DNA of 64,000 nucleotides from assembly GCA_030867875.1 (NCBI GenBank), contig JAOWCC010000286.1, positions 1,922,001 to 1,986,000 on the forward strand, read 5' to 3'. Positions within the stretch are counted from its first letter, which is position 1. The number at the start of each line of letters is the position of its first letter. Below the pieces are notes generated by a model. That model worked only from the letters and a program-made list of their open reading frames with translations, searched no databases and was not told the DNA's origin. The stretch comes from Actinernus sp. WN-2022 (taxonomy: Eukaryota; Cnidaria; Anthozoa; Actiniaria; Actinernidae). Of this stretch, positions 15,446-29,300 are shown piece by piece. The position numbers were made by a program, and so were the translations under genes.

Positions 15446-16282
15446 GAAACGACTGCAATTCTTTATCTTTAAAATTAAAGCTCAATTTGTTTGCACAATA
15501 CAGTGGATTATAAACATATAAATCATTTTACTCTTACCTTCATCTTCATACCGGGCATTTGATTTCCTTTCTCGTGAAGCAGCCATAATTCAAAGCATAA
15601 GACAGAGAACTTTCAACATAGACAAACAACACGCACATGTGCTGACCGCTGACCGCATTCGATTCTCGACCCCAGACCCCTCTCTTATTCCTTACTGCGC
15701 ATGTATTAGCCGGTAACAAAACGAGTGGGGGACTGGAACCGAGTCAGTAAAACTAATTCAATTAATAACTAGTCAAAGTGAGCATTATTTTCCAAAAGCA
15801 CAGATCAAACTTAGCTAGTCTGGAAAGTTTGGTGAACTTTGGCTCAATATTGACGATGCTAGAAGGCATCAAATATGTCAATTTTCCCATAGAAACTCTC
15901 TTATTATTTAACGTTGTCCCTCCAAACCATACATTCATTGTACAAAGAAATTTCAATTGCTTATAATTCAGACAAGATTCACTTGAATTACATCAAACTT
16001 GGCACAAATGCTAATTTCAACATGCTCTATGATGTGATGAACTTCATTTTAGAATTAGAGTAATTCTAATAAACTAGGTCCCAGTCCCCTGCTCGTTTTG
16101 TTACCGGCCAATTCTGGAGTCATTCACTGAAGGTGCACGTGCATGAGAATAGGAGCTAAAAATGAATGAAGAACAACGAGATAATTATAAATCAGTGGTA
16201 AAAAAAGAGGGCAGTATAGGAGACACCTTTCGCATCCATCTATAAAGGTACCAAAGACCTCACATTACCGTAACATTGGTCA
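15446..16282. other. Non-coding host-like DNA
   Basis: AT-rich sequence between the foldback element and the CACTA-like gene. The GAGTGGGGGACTGG and CCGGTAACAAAACGAG words around 15720 recur inverted at about 16080-16110, suggesting a foldback element of roughly 400 bp. No gene recognised. Confidence 0.35.
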
Positions 16283-18593
16283 GAGTCGAGAGTCGACTAG
16301 CGCGAGAACGTCTCAGTCTTCGGGGTGTTCAACTTTTGATGGCGATGGTGCGTTTGCTTCTGAAGAGTCTATAAAGCTACCTGAAGAATTACAAGAAGGT
16401 AACTTTTCGAAAGATGAGGATGCAGAACCAGGTCTTAGGCACGAAGAAGAAAGAGACTTTATGTACGATCCAGCAGCTGAGTCAGTACATTACGACGAGT
16501 TACCTGATTCTGATTCTATCAGTGACACTTATGCCGATGACATAAATTCAGAGACTGAGTAAATTTCAAATGAAACTTTTTTGGGATATTCAAAAGAAGA
16601 TCCAGCTCTTTCATTTGAAGATGCTGTACTTTCTGATAGTATTGTCGACCCTGACTTACATTTTGCTGATGACAATGACCATGAATATCAGGATTTGGAA
16701 ACAGTTGATAACGTTCAAGATCAAGATGATGATAATGAAACTGCAGAGACTGTGAATGTTGAAAGTGACCACTCAGCTGAGCCAGTCCCTCTGTTTAAAG
16801 GTGCTGGGACATTAAGTCTTTCTGTGAGCATGCTGTTGGTAATAACATACGCAATGCGTCATAGCCTAACAGGAGTTGCTTTATCTGATTTATTACTTCT
16901 TATTGAAGTACATCTTATCTGTCCTAATAACTTTGGGAAGTCACTGGCCATTCTTCATAACTTTTTCAAGAAACTCAAGAACCCACTTGAATATCACCAT
17001 TACTGTGCCTTTTGCTTTGAGTATATAGGCACTAACAAACAATGCAAACGTTGCCCTAATAAACACTGTTTGAAGGATTTCTCTGGAAAAGGTTCTATGG
17101 CATACTTCATTATAATCCCTTTGGTCAGACAGCTGCAAGCTCTTGTTGCCAGTAAGTTAAACCAAGTTAATTTGATAGAGCAGGTTTCAATGGAGTGATT
17201 GCTTTTGTTTTGTAATTGGTCAGCGAATCAAATTCCAGAGTAAAACCAATCATGGTTTTGGTCCATCACACAATCAATCTACGATTGCATTTACTTTTCC
17301 TCCTGATTGCATGGTTGCTTTCTCATGCCAGTAAAATCAATCAGTATTCACTTTAGTTCGTGATTGCTTTGTTGTAATTTCTTTGGTTTTGGTTTTACTA
17401 CAGTCAATTGAAACCTGCTAATAATTCCACAGATAAAATTGGTACAATTTTTGAAAAATGTAGTTCCAGAAAGACATACCGGTACATGTATCCCCCTCCA
17501 CATTGCAACCTCCCTTCTTCCCAGAGAACGGGTTGGCAATTTCTGAGATGGTGGGACGGATTAGAGACCCAGAAAAACCTACGGATTATATATATGGGAA
17601 GAAATTGTAGATTTTACATGTAGGAAAGGGGGCCTTATATATATTATTACATGTATATTTTGTGATACTAATGAAATATGCCTATAAAGTTCACATAATA
17701 TCACATTACATTTTGTTAATATGAGTTTGTTTGTTTTTAGGAGAAGAAATACCAGATATCCTAAAGTACCCCTTGAAAAGGTCTAAGAAATGTGCACAAA
17801 ATATCGAAGACTTCAATACAGATGGTTTCTTTAAAGGAACAAACGAGGCAGCTAAAAATAAAGAGATTCATTTGTCTCTTCAAATCAATAAAGATGGAGT
17901 CTCACTCTTTCGCTCATCCAAGTTCAGCATATGGCCTGTTTATTTCACTGTTAATGAGTTGCCACCAAAATGCAGGTATGCTATGACCTTTGAAATAAAA
18001 TTTAACAGACAATTCTTCAGTTGTGCAGGTTTAACATACATGTACAGTAATTACATGTACAAATGTAAGCCCTCTCTTTTAATAAGCCACCAGATAAGCC
18101 CCCTCGAAACACTCTTCTGAAGTGGCATAAGCCTGCAGGGCTTATATATATGTACGTAACTGTGGTTTTATACTCTATGTATTTACATTTGTAAAGGGAT
18201 TAATCATATTATTCATACACATTTTCCATAAGGCATAAAAATTATGCTCATATCATGTACATGTAAACACATTTCAGAGGATAGGAGAACACTGAATCCC
18301 TAATGCCTCTCTTCCTACTTCCCTTTCCTATTTCTCCCCTTCCTCTATCCAGAGTACAATGTATATAAAGGATAAATATTTGTGGTTTATTGTTGAATCC
18401 TTTTTGTTGTAGGCAACAGAGGCAATACCGCGTTTTTGCTGGACTGTGGTTTGGGAATAGCAAGCCCAATTTCCAAACCTTCATGCAACCATTTGCAATT
18501 GCCCTGAAGCACCTGTATTATGAAGGTACATGTATGCTAGTTTGACAATGATAACTCCTGACAGGCCTTCCCCATGTATTAAATAGCCTGGGT

Positions 18594-18818
18594 CACATCT
18601 GAATTGAACCCTACATGTAGTTAAGTCTGTCTGGGAAACTGCAACAGAAAGCTTGTTCTAGACCCCCAACAAAGTATCAGGATATATGTAGTCGATTGTG
18701 ATTGGCCTTTTTTAATACTAACGCTCATTCTTACACGTCTTCTGACTGGCCATTCAACTGTCACCAGGCTCAAAGATTGTTTTGCAGACAGACTTAACTA
18801 GGGTTCAGTTCAGATGTA
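18594..18818. mobile_element. Foldback (MITE-like) element
   Basis: Left arm CACATCTGAATTGAACCC (18594 on) and right arm GGGTTCAGTTCAGATG are inverted, together with AGTTAAGTCTGTCTG and CAGACAGACTTAACT. It lies in a CACTA-like gene intron. Confidence 0.65.
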
Positions 18819-19027
18819 CATGTAATACAGGCCACAGCTCTAACATTCATAAAAACGTTTGATTAGAAGAAAATTGATAGGATTATCATAACATACTCAT
18901 CAGTTGACACCTAAAATTATTCAGGCATGATAATTATTGTTGGTTGTCTGGTTTTCATGCTTTCATCAATAAACATGAAACACAAATTCTTGAAAGCAAG
19001 TTTAATCAACACTAAAATAATGTAATT

Positions 19028-19380
19028 TAGGCATGGTTAAAGAACCAGCAACTACTGGGGGCCCTGTGTTTGCTCGTGCGGCCCTGGGGCTTTCATCCGG
19101 GACTTGTGCTTTGTGTTGTTGTCTTCATCGTGGCTCGGTTTCCCACTTGTCAGTTTCACGTCGCTGTGATAGCTTGTGGTTTTCCCTCCCTTATCCACTT
19201 TTGTGTGACCCAGTGCTTGGGCTGTTCGGTTGCCAGGGTTCCTGGCAGCTGAGTTCTCAAGCACTGTTGCAGCCTTGAGCACTGAACTTCCAACTTAGAA
19301 TATTAACATATGGTCATTGTTCCATTTTCGAATTAGCTGGGTATTTAACCATGGTGAACCTCAGATTGAGTCCTGGGTGA
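19028..19380 (+). repeat. Dispersed repeat, copy 1
   Basis: Starts TAATTTAGGCATG. Diverged similarity in inverse orientation is visible at 37290-37565 (ends GCCTAAATTACA; shared words for TTTGTGTGACCCAGTG and the GGTATTTAACCA end). The 81-codon open frame inside is not convincing as a gene. Confidence 0.5.
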
Positions 19381-19866
19381 TTATTCACACAAGTAGTAGT
19401 AGAAATAGTAATTTAATGCAAAGAAAAAAAGGAAAAGACTAATTTCTTATGATACTGTACATAATGTATTTATTTAAAAAGCTCACTGTCTTCTATTTTG
19501 TTTTAAAGGAACACCAGTAAAGTTCAACCAAGAAGACAAGATTCTTCGCTGTATATTACTTGCTGGAACATTTGATGCCCCAGCCAAGTGCTTGTTTCAG
19601 GAATTCTGCCAGTTCAATGCATTTTATGGTTGTCCTTATTGTGTAAGCCCTATCCACACTAGCACACAAAAAAAACTTGTCCAAGACAAAACCAAAAAGG
19701 AAAATGTGTCATGCAATTGATAAATTTTGCCTGTCCATTGCCATTACTTATTCTACTGCAGGTCAGTACATGTACATACTGTACATGTATTCATTTTTGG
19801 GAGCTTACAGTGTAATAATAATAATTAGCGGACCTATCTCTATATAAGTAACATAATTATTACTTT

Positions 19867-20019
19867 GGTACGAATTGTACGATTCGTACGGTGACGTCAT
19901 ATTCGTACAACGATAATACCTAACCCTGACTACGAACCTAACCCTAACCCTCCACCAGCTGGGTTTAGGGTATTTAGAGCTAACTAGTAATTCGTACAGT
20001 CGTTCGTACAATTCGTACC
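19867..20019. mobile_element. Small foldback element with TAACCCT-rich centre
   Basis: GGTACGAATTGTACGA at the left is inverted as TCGTACAATTCGTACC at the right. The centre has CCTAACCCT words resembling degenerate telomeric repeats. Confidence 0.6.
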
Positions 20020-20313
20020 GATAGAATAATCCTTCATTACTGACATGTATGTGAACATTTTAGATCAAATTTTATCTGAGTTCTAAAAGTGTTTGAATTA
20101 GGGAATATTACGGTAGTTTAAAAGTCAAGTACGTGTAAGTATCATTCAACTATATATGAGGCCCTGTTTTATTATTAATTTGTGGTCTGAATTAAGCTGA
20201 AATAGCACTAGTTAATATTTTAATTTACAAATTGGTGGCTTTACTTGGAGACTTTGAAATTCTTAAAAAAATGCCTTTGTTCTCTGACATTGAAATTCTG
20301 CATGCTTTCTTAG

Positions 20314-23300
20314 GCCTAGAGATGCAGAGGAGGTACCTTACTATATCAATGGATATAGACTGTGTTTAAGTGCATATACTGCAGTACTTGGCATCAGAAG
20401 AGACACATTTGATGAAATATTTAGGATATTCAGAGATGGGCAAGTAAATTTTGTAACCCAAAGGTACAGAAACTGGTCAAAACAACGAATGGTGACACAT
20501 GCATGGCTGGATAATTACGTGCGAAAGGTTAATGAACATGTACAGCATTATAACTACATGTATGCACTAATAACTGTACTTGAACCACTGGGTCCACCTG
20601 AAGATAGTTGGTAAACACAGTACAACTTTAAAACAAAGAATCATGACTTTTTGGTATTAATGGAGCAACAATGTTACAAGCAAATCATTTCTGATTATAA
20701 AATTTGACTACTGTATTAATACAATTTACAAGGAGTCCTTTGTTATCAATCTGGTCTCTGAGTGGCCAATATTTTTTAGGTCAGCCTGGTTTGATTTGCC
20801 ACACAGTAATAGTGTAACTTATAACTGTGTGCTACAGCTATAGGTGGTATGTTTCTAATATCCATGCAATTGCCTGGAAATATTTTGCATGCTTCAGTGA
20901 TCAAAGGTAAACTAAGGTACATTGTTTGTTGTATCATTATATAGGGCATAAAAGTATGTACCTTTTATTAACTTACAATTTTCATGCATGCAGTAGCTCC
21001 AGATACATTAGGTGATGATGAAAATGAATGCAACCTAGCTATTATACACAGACAACAATAGATGTGATCATAGATAATCTAGAAGCTAATTAACATGCCT
21101 ATAAAAGGCTATTACATCACCAGGATCCCATTATTACACACCTGGGTATTGTACACCTTCATGTATTTCAAAATTAAAAACTCATTCTTTTTTTTACATT
21201 TATACTTTTTGTAAGGTTGGTGACAAGATGCCAGACTGTGCTGGAGTTCACCTTCCCTGCTACCTTGATCTAACAAAATTGTACTCTCAGCTGAAGGAGG
21301 ACTTAAAGATAAATGGAGATAAGACAGTTTGCTACTCCTTGTTTTGCAAGATGATGCATGAGGAGTTTAGCCATGTTAAAATTCCAAAGGTAAACAAAAT
21401 CATTGAATCGTTGGTTGACCAGCAACATGAACAGCAGCATGAATTAATATTTCAGCCAATAAAAAGACCAAACAATTGCTGTTACCATGCAGAGCTCTGA
21501 TAGCGACAGAGCTCTGGGTACAATACTGAGATCAGGTTGCTGCAAAAAAACAAGAAGCCTTGTGAATTAACAGTCATTATCAAATGATAATTAAGCAAAC
21601 AGTGCTACCTAATACACTCAATTGAAATCCCAGCTCCCCCCAAACTGCGACATACATGTATGTGGGGCATTATTTTGATGTTAATTGACCAGTTTTTTTA
21701 ACTGTGCAGATACATGTACATGCATGCAACAAATCTGAATGGTGATGACGTCAAGTATTATTTACTATAATTATGATTCATATTTTCAGGCAGATAGATT
21801 CACTAAATGTGACTACTGTACACAGCTTAACGAAGAGCGACACAAGGCAATGGATAAGGATGTTAGGCAGTACTTGGATGGCTTATTTGATTTTCACAAA
21901 AAATTGCAAAAGTAAGATCACTTCTCGTTTAAAATTTATATACTGCCATGTATGTGTGGTTTAGGCCTACACGTATGTAGATTTCTCCAGCCGACTCTAC
22001 AACTTTTCTCACCAAAAATACAACTATACAAGCATGACATAAATAATCGCTATCAATGGCTTTCTTGAAATCTAATAGTCAAGAAAGAGTTAACTATACT
22101 GGAAGTACCTACATCTACCAACCTTTTTTATTAATAAAATACAGAGTGTAATATGTAACCAGAGTTTTTTTATTTTATTTGGCCTTATCATAAATATTCA
22201 GAAAATATGTTTTCATAAACTGCAAGGTCACTGTATAATTATGAATGCACCAGTTTTGATCATTGTAAAGAATGTAAATTATTTTGACATGCCAATTAAT
22301 ATCATTTACCAAATTACATAAATTATTGTTAGTAGTTCGATTTATGATCTGCCAGACTGGTACGTTTGTATATAACATTGACCTAATGCACCAGCACACA
22401 CACAAGTTGTAATATGTTGCAGTTGAAATTGACCATTCAGTTCAATTTGACCATGAGTCAAAACAAACTACTTCAATTTGACCATTGGTCATATTCAACT
22501 AGTTCAATTTGACCCGGTCAAACCAACCTACATGTAGGTCAAATTGACCCAGGTTTCACTATCAATGATTCTAAAAAAAATCTCCCTCCCATCCCCTCCC
22601 CTCCCTCCCATCCCTCCCCTCCCTTCCCTCCCTCCCCTCTCTCCCCTCTCTCCCCTCCCATATACTTACACTTACCTTTCATTCAGATGTAATACCATGT
22701 ACTGAACTCAGAGGGATTTGAACTCAGCAGCTCTGCCTTGACACACCCAGTTTTCCACTGACTTAACACACTGCACCACACAAGTGAACTGAATGGTCAA
22801 TTTTAACTACAACATATACATGTACATAATAATATTATAATACATTATTTAACAATTATTTACCTTAGTGTCGGTGAATAGTGGTGGCTATTTACCGAGC
22901 CGCAAGCGGCGAGTATATACCACACTGCAGGTGAATAGCCAGCACCAAATAGTTATTTTATTTTCTCTCAAATGGACAAAAACTTGTGCGAGGTGATCAC
23001 TGCTTTGCTCGGAGGTGAATATGAAATCATATTCACTGTTTGAATAGCCAATCAGATCGAGTGAAAAGTGATATACAACAAGTTTAGGCAATATATGTAC
23101 CAAAATAATATGAATTGCAAGTGAAATTTTGTCAGTATAAAAATAATTTCCATTAGAAAACCTTGAAATAACCATATAATTATCCTATAAATAGAATTGC
23201 TGGTTGCCAGTGCTTATTATAACCACTGATTTATGTAATGTATTTTGTTTTCAGGAATGAAAGGCTTGTATATTACAAGCACAGGGCAAAGGCCAAGCAA

Positions 23301-26300
23301 GACCCAACACAGTTTATGTGCATCAGCCAGGATGGCATGGACCAAGCAAAGCTGATGTTGCCACGCCTTCTGACTACTGCACATGCATATGCCAGTGCAA
23401 GGCAACTTAAAACCCATCTGACAGGTGTTCTAAATGATGGCCATTTCCCTCATGGCTATTTCGACCTAGGCCAGTATCGACATGATTCTAACCTCACAAT
23501 TAATATTCTCCTTCAAGAACTCGGTTCAATGTCACACATTCCTGACAAGTTCTACTATCAATTAGACAACTGTTGGCGTGAAAACAAAAACCACATGTAA
23601 TGCACTTCTTGGGAGTTTTGGTTAAACTCAATATTGTGAAGCAGGTATTTTATGGAGATGATTATACTTGTATATGTACAATGTATAATGTACTACATAA
23701 CTGTAGTACAGTGGAATAAAGTGGGTCTTGCATGTAGTGAGCTTTTTAGAGCCAATTCATAATTACATGTAGCCTCTCTGAAAAGAAAAACAAACAAGTT
23801 GACCCTGCATTAAGAGCAATTGTTTGAACTGCCAAAACAATATACTATACCAATTGAAGTATAGTACAATTTTCATGTAGCGACATGTAGTGCTTTGACA
23901 AATTACATGTAATTATAGGATTTTCAAATAAACGACTGTCTTTATAATTAAATGAAATCACTAATTATTGAAAGTATGCATGCAAAACAATATTATCTAA
24001 TGGCAATATCACTGATTCTGGTATTTTCTGCTTAATTCAGATTAAGGTTAATTTCTTGATGGTTGGCCACACCCATGAAGCTATCGACCAAATGTTTAAC
24101 ACGTAAGTGCATTAAGATATTTATAACTTGATTCTAAACACACTAAAGATATAAATACAATTTAATTATTTAAAGAAGGTTTAGAAACGAAAGACCAAGT
24201 GTAATTACTGTATACAGTCAATACCAAAAAGGTTGTCCTGTACAAAGTAACGTACTAATAAGTATATACTTTTTTTGTGGAATAATAATGCTAATATATT
24301 AAAGGAGAACTGAACCCTAAATCAATCCAATGACTATGTACAAACTTCTATTCAAAAGGAATAGGAAATACGTTTTGAAGCTCGAAAATAGCTCATTCCC
24401 TGCTGATAAAGCTACTAAGTTTGTGTGGCAGCCCAATTCGGTACTTTTTTCCGCATAACGTACATCATGCATACCCATACTTTCAGCATAAAGAAAGCAC
24501 AATAGTGTGCAAGTATGACTCAGTCGTTAAACCATCTATTCAAAATGAAGAACAACATGACAAAACTAATTTATTGCCTGTATAGTACATCACATTTTGG
24601 TCTGGCTACTGGTCTGATATCTGTACATCTCGTAAACTGGTACTTTTGCTGACACGCAATCTGCAGTAATTTACCCACAATACACCCGATATAGTTGGGG
24701 GGGGGGGGGGGGGGTCAGAATTTCTATCACATGGAGAAGGGAAAGGGGGTCTGATCCTGAAACAAATACTTACCAAAGTGTGTGTAAACAGACCAAATTC
24801 AGTTTTTTCTCTCTCGATTGGTCGAAAAACAATTGTGGTATTCTGATTGGTTCATACATTTAACAGTGTGACTTCTTGTGTGCATATTTGGATTGGTCTG
24901 ATTGACCTGGATGGCTCATGCAAAATTTGTGACATGTTTCATGAGAGGGGGAGAAAAAAATTACTTGACAAGCATTATTGTGTACATTGTGTCAGGCTCT
25001 CCCTTTTCTCTCCCTTTTATTTATTTAATTATTTATTTATTTATTTATTTATTTAGTGGAAAAGAGAGCTTGATTGCAGGTTATATTAGTTGATTTGTTA
25101 AGATTTTGCATACATTTATCCAATCATATGACTTCTTTTATACTTTCATATACTAGGCTGTCCCAGTACCTGCACAAGGCCAACATATTGACAATACCAG
25201 GTATCTGTAGTAAATCTTCATGTATTAATGTAATTATTAGCATGCATGGTATTTCGAGAAATTAGTGATTGGATTGTAGTGAGGCTCAATGGGAAATTTA
25301 ATTACTAATTTTCTGAAATGTGCTATATCATTTTCTAATACTATTATTACCAAGGAACCAAACTGTAATCTATGATAAGTTTAGTTTACTCTACAGAACA
25401 TGTATGCATAACAGTTAAGTTGCTTGTGAAAACATTTTGATTGAGTGCCTTTGATTGAATGACCCTGATTTCACTTGGGGACAATTAAGTATAATGCAAC
25501 AATAATATAGTTTTTTTAAGAAAATAACACAATTAAAAATGCAATGTAACTACATGTATTGGTTGATTAAATCTCCAAGGAGCGATGTGTGGAGTTTAAT
25601 TATGTTATCTTTATATTTTTAAATATCCACATAGAAGATATGAAGCAGGTTAGAGAAATGAAGAGTAGAGCATTGTTGAGCTATAAAATGGGGAAGGTAC
25701 AGGGCACCTTGCTACGAACTAATGATCTAGCTGCCATAACCTGGTGTGTCGGGGACAGTCCATTGTTCCCTCATCAGCATGCCCATCTAATTTTCTCTTT
25801 CGCGTGTTAATGAGGGAAAATTAGACTGCTGCAAGCAAGTCCCTTCTATTCTTCATTTTTTAACTCGTGGCTGCATGCGCAGAACAAGTTAGGTGGATGC
25901 GAGATAAAAAATTTTATGTGGATTGATGGCATGCCGTTGACTTGCCGAATGACGTTTGATTTTCCGAAGATATATTGATGGACATTTGTGATTAGCTAGC
26001 TAGCTGTGAATGGATATGTGATTTCCTTAACTGATATCACAGGTACCCGAGGCTCATTATGCGTAAAACGGTTATTTCCCGGATATTTGAAATTACAGTA
26101 AATGTATCGAGTTTTAGCTCGCAGAAAATCGCCTCGAATTCCCATAAAAATCCCGTACATCGCCAAAATTCCTTCAAATAACGGTTGCCCAGACACAGGT
26201 CATCACCACACTCAGCTTCACTTTCACTGCTTTACTCTAACCGGAGAAAAACGCCACGTAGTTTGCAGTTTTCGAGTTTTGCATTTGAAGGAATTTTGGC

Positions 26301-29300
26301 GATGTACGGGATTTTTATGGGAATTCGAGGCGATGTTCTGCAGCTGATCGGCGGCTGTTTGCTACCTTCCCAATAATTATACTAAGGGAAGAAAAAATCC
26401 TGTAACTCACTCAATATTGGACGGAATGGCTTGAAACTTCACAGAAACTGAAAGAAATACACAAGAGACAGGTAAGAATATTTTAACGATTTATTGAAAT
26501 TTATTTTAGAGCAAACGGGCATGCGAGCTAAAACTCCATACATTTACTGTAATTTCAAATATCCGGGAAATAACCGTTTTACGCATAATGAGCCTGGGGT
26601 ACCTGTGCTGATATCAATAATAGTCGCGTAATATTACTGGCAGGTGGCTCAACCCTGGAGAGACATGGTAGTGGGTCCCTATCAATGACTTAGTGGTGAT
26701 GACATCATCGGTCAAATGCTTTTAACTACATGTACATGCCCTCATTTCCAATGCCAGACAGTTCAAACTTGGACAGGCACAGTAGTGGATCCCTATCAAT
26801 CACAGAGTGGCGATGACATAACAATGACATCATCAATCACATGATTTTAAGTACATGCCCATATCTCCCTCATTTCTAATCCCAGACAGTTCAAACCTGG
26901 ACAGACATGGTAGTGGGTCCCTACAAATCACTTAGTGGCAATGACGTAACTATGATGTCATTGGTCACATGATTGTAACTACATGCCCATATCTCCCTCA
27001 TTTCTTATGCCAGCTGGCTCAACCCTGGACAGATATGGTAGTGGTTCCCTATCAATCACTTAGTGGTGATGATGTAACGATGATGTCATCGGTCACATGA
27101 AATTAAGTACATGCATGCCCATATCTCCCTTATTTCTAATGCCAGCCAGCTCAAACCTGGGCAGACATGGTATTGGGTCCCCACAAATCACTTAGTGGTG
27201 ATGATGTCATCGGTCACATGGTTTTTAGTTTATGCCAAAATAGCTCACTGACCATCTGCAAGTTGCCCTATATTTTATAATAGCTAAACATGGTTCCAGA
27301 TGACTAACAATGGCTATAAAAATTATAGACATGGTACACACAGTTGGCTGGTCTGTAAGTAGGGACTGTTGACTCTCTTGTACGTTTTGTGTGGACTGTG
27401 CTGTCAAAAGGATCATATTTTTAACAGCTCCACCTCCTAATTACTCCCTAGGGACGTGTGGATCAACTAGTCTCAGTTATTGCCAGTCGATTTTATTATT
27501 TGAGCAGCAGACTTGTGCAGTAACTTAGCATGACTGAAACTGCTAAAAAGAAGTTTAGAATCAAAGGTCTGTATTCTTTGGTTTAAATGATTAGTGCAGA
27601 CTTTGAAAATCATGGTTAATAAGAATATAACAACTGGAACGTTCCGTTCAAATTTATGTCTCAACATTTTAAACTAAATGTGACTAAGAAACCAGGTAGG
27701 AAATTCAAGATCAAGAATCAATGCAAAGTCCATATGTGCTGCTAATTTAAACAGCAGCACTCATGGTATTTGCAACATCAAGTATCGGACAAACCTGTTG
27801 GATAAGTCGGTCAAGTACTGGAATGTGAAAAAGCTCCTAACTTATTTGATTCATGTACATATAGATTGAGAATCCTAACTGATTGTTGTTGATGAATTCA
27901 GCAAAATCTTGCACAAAGAGCATTCACATTATTGACAGTTTGACACAAAGTTTAAACCAAGCATAGAGTGCTTAAGAACTAGCAGGTTGCTGCAAATTTA
28001 GTGTTTAAGTCAGGCAATCTAGAAGTTCAATTAAGGGCAGCAGTCTCTATTTCACTTGCATGAACGTCATACATGTAGATGGGAAATTCAACGGTTGGTA
28101 CGAAACTTACAAAAGAGTCAGCAGTCCCTACTTACAGACCAAGCCAACTATGCGTACCATGTTTAGCCATCGTTAGCCATCTGAAACCTTTCAAAAAAAT
28201 GAGTTACTAATAGAATGGACTTGCTAGCAGTCTAAGGCAAAATTAGAACCTAATTTTCCCTCTTGCATGTTTGATGAAGGAGATTTAGGTGAAGTATGCA
28301 TGTTGATCAGGGAATTTAGAGGTTAAATTCCGCTCGTAGAACAAAGAAAACCAAGGTGTGTCAATGAAGAATTTGACTTCCATTTTGAAATCTTTGTTAG
28401 TTTACAAAACCACATGCTTTAATTTTTATTTAGTAACTAAATAAGTATTAATTCTGGTCAGACTGAACATTTTAATAAATTAAAGCAATATTCAAAACAA
28501 GATTGAGTTGTATTTTGTTGTTGTAATTTATTTTAACTTCAAATTTAATTATAAATCATTTACTTTTGAACAGTTCTGATGTATGCACTAACGCAATGCT
28601 ACACACCAAAACCATCTTGTATTCTCCTGGATACCCTGTTTGATGTCAGTTCTTGGATGAAGCCTTTCTCTGTTCCCTTACATGGCATCACAAATCCCCA
28701 TGTATTCAAGATTTTGAAGGCCCCTTCTGGCAAGATTGTGATGCAGTACAAGAATTGGTCTTAAGTTAAAACTGAGAAATGGAAGCCATAGTCCTTGAAT
28801 CCAGAAGACTGGATTTTGATTCTGAAGGTATATAATTTTATTTATCTCAAATTTTATTTGACACAGTTACAGATGACTTTCATTCACATACAACCTTACC
28901 TTGGCCTTTTAACTGAAAATAATATTAAAGAATACATCGCTTAGCAAACAGGTTGCAGAGGGTATTCATTTTGCTAATGAAAGTGCATTACTTTCAATTG
29001 ATGGTCTTCTATTGATTTTATGAGACCAACCAATGAAATCATGAGAAAGAAGAATAGAAAATGAACACCTATTTACATTTTTGTGGTTCAGCCATTTCCT
29101 TCTTTAATCCAGAACATTTATTTAATTCCTAGAGCTGATATACATTTAAAACCAATTAATTTACATTTCCAAATCGTTATCAGGTGATCACGGTACAGGT
29201 CACCTGTCAATGGACCAATATTATCCCAACATTTGGTGTGAAGGTGGTCATATTGTGTCATTCGATGTTTACCACTCGGTATCAAATTTTGTGCTCACAT

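Larger units (their letters stand above)
16283..19642 (+). pseudogene. CACTA (En/Spm)-type transposase remnant, four exons
   Basis: Exons can be read at about 16283-17151, 17741-17975, 18413-18525 and 19509-19642, with GT donors, AG acceptors and consistent phases. Exon 1 is acidic, then has a CxxC...CxxC zinc segment (YCAFCFEYIG, KRCPNKHC). Exon 2 has the family hallmark SLFRSSKFSIWPVYFTVNEL, and exon 3 continues with LWFGNSKPNFQTFMQPFA. Exon 4 (FDAPAKCLFQEFCQFNAFYG, then CPYC) matches the next conserved block. An in-frame TAA at 16560 interrupts exon 1. The catalytic C-terminal half is not found. Family assignment is from recalled conserved motifs of animal CACTA proteins. Confidence 0.6.

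Noticed and set aside
19033..19278. 81-codon frame starting MVKEPATTGG
   Set aside because: Falls inside a dispersed repeat whose inverse copy at 37.3-37.6 kb has no matching frame.
22677..22795. Functional tRNA gene
   Set aside because: A/B boxes are recognisable but stems do not form a cloverleaf; scored as SINE-like.
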